From Catenuloplanes indicus (lineage in GTDB: Bacteria > Actinomycetota > Actinomycetes > Mycobacteriales > Micromonosporaceae), in the NCBI RefSeq assembly GCF_030813715.1, contig NZ_JAUSUZ010000001.1:9120949-9184948 (forward strand): 64,000 bases of DNA, written 5' to 3'. The stretch's first letter is position 1; every line of letters starts with the position of its first letter. The notes under the pieces are model-generated. The model had not been told where the DNA came from, did no database searches, and was given only the letters and a program-made list of their open reading frames with translations. Below, piece by piece: positions 63,263-64,000 of the stretch. Made by a program: the position numbers and the translations under genes.

Positions 63263-63850
63263 CCCTGGCCGGTCGGCACTCACACGCTCGCCGTGTCCGG
63301 TCGCGGTGGAGCTGGCCGGCAACCGATGGCCAGTTGTGGCAGGCAGAGCCGGTCACGTAACGACCGCCTGGTGGCTGGGTGCTGACGTGGACCGGTGACC
63401 GGCAACACGGGCAGGGTGTCGACGCCCAGCAGGTGGTACCGTGCTCGCCCTCGGCCGACCGCGGGTGGGGGCGGTCTGGCCTGCCGGGCCGGTCCCGGGT
63501 CGCGAACCTACATCCCGGGCCGGACGCTCAAACGTCGACCCGGCCTGTGCACCTCGGCGGCGGGGGAGACGTAACGGACCCTGGCGGGGGCCCGGAACCA
63601 CGCGCCCGACGGGTCAGCAAGGTGGATTCGGCTGATCCTCCACGACCATGCGTCGCCTGGTGTCGGTGCGGGTGGCCGAGGGCTGACCGAGACGCAAATC
63701 ACGAGGCGGCGTCCACGGTCCGTGGCGATGCTGGGTCGCCCGCCGCGATCGAGCGCGGGCAGCCGGACACCGACCCGACCTTCTGATCCTGTGCAGCGCG
63801 CCTTGGACCTGGAACGCAGCAAGGCGCTGGGCCCGTCTGGACGAGAGCTG
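63173..63850 (+). pseudogene. Frameshifted head-tail connector-like gene
   Basis: From GTG 63173 (within the fibre frame), VTDIVVGDTDVPRLTVSPFDGGT looks like the N-terminal Ig-like part of an actinophage connector-type protein. Other frames then give WVLTWTGDRQHGQGVDAQQVV (near 63379), GRSRVAN, YIPGRT (next frame, near 63509), VD..RLI (63620), AAIERGQPDTDPT (63740) and QRALDLERSK (63795). Four or more frameshifts break the order. It therefore seems dead, unless the sequence has indel errors. Confidence 0.6.
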
Positions 63851-63980
63851 GTCCGCGGCGTGGACGAGGAGGACCGGGAGACCTTAGCGGCCCATGGGCC
63901 GGTCATGCCGGGGGGTGGTCCATGCGCCGCACCGTCCCGTGGGGCGACCTCCTACATTCTGAAAAATCTTGGAGGTGGTG

Positions 63981-64000
63981 ATGGCCCCGCGCCGCGCTTC
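63981..64000 (+). CDS. Start of an unidentified gene cut by the window edge
   Basis: ATG 63981 follows GGAGGTGGTG, a strong ribosome site, and an AT-rich upstream stretch (CTACATTCTGAAAAATC) that could be a promoter. Only MAPRRA can be read, so identity is unknown. Confidence 0.4.

Overview
The window is high-GC actinobacterial chromosome DNA with many GTG starts, 4-nt start/stop overlaps and actinobacterial families (DUF5999, DUF574, DUF4331, DUF397, DUF6221, CsoR). A Micromonosporaceae-type soil actinomycete is a reasonable guess, but the sequence alone does not prove the genus. It has two parts: host chromosome (1 to about 20.8 kb) and a prophage (about 20.8 kb to the right edge).

Host part. 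It opens inside gcvP (glycine decarboxylase, 5' end outside the window), followed by a small DUF5999 gene and peptide deformylase. Next come an uncharacterised gene, a wrecked DUF574 methyltransferase pseudogene, an AraC regulator/SDR oxidoreductase pair, an alpha/beta hydrolase and an MFS transporter. A frameshifted NmrA-like remnant precedes a copper module: the P1B ATPase CopA and a His-rich secreted protein, divergent from csoR across two CsoR-type operators. After that lie a GNAT enzyme, a GH43-like beta-propeller protein, a methyltransferase, a lipoprotein, the sdaA-ketopantoate-reductase pair and murQ with a BadF-type sugar kinase (cell-wall amino-sugar recycling). The last host gene is a secreted DUF4331 protein. 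It stops abruptly near 20.81 kb, where similarity to its family ends, and this is taken as the left prophage junction.

Prophage. A leftward XRE repressor-like gene and a rightward Cro-like gene flank an operator of alternating CAAGCG/CGCTTG half-sites. A long, tightly overlapping rightward operon follows: small Zn-finger and HTH proteins, a Dam-type methylase, YqaJ exonuclease plus RecT annealase, RusA resolvase, a PP-loop (PAPS-reductase-like) protein, a C5-cytosine methylase and ThyX. It continues with small accessory genes, endonuclease VII, a winged-helix replication initiator that carries six 20-bp palindromic iterons inside its own coding sequence (a lambda-O-like arrangement) and a DnaB-type helicase. 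A second accessory block contains DUF397, DUF6221 and a TIM-barrel glycosidase-like protein. The late genes are terminase, a portal fused to a MuF-like domain, a 1034-residue protease/scaffold protein with an embedded 2H-phosphoesterase-like domain, a decoration protein, the major capsid protein, and tail/fibre proteins ending in a fibre with 29 gap-free 20-residue repeats. An HNH endonuclease gene sits backwards inside the tail region.

The right edge (63.17-63.85 kb) holds a connector-like gene broken by several frameshifts, so the element may be decaying. No integrase, tape measure or lysis gene is visible; these, attR and the rest of the DUF4331 gene would have to lie to the right of the window. 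Points most worth checking are the 2H domain in the head-protein precursor, the in-gene origin, the QxxLF clamp-binding-like motifs in five phage proteins, and the repeat fibre.
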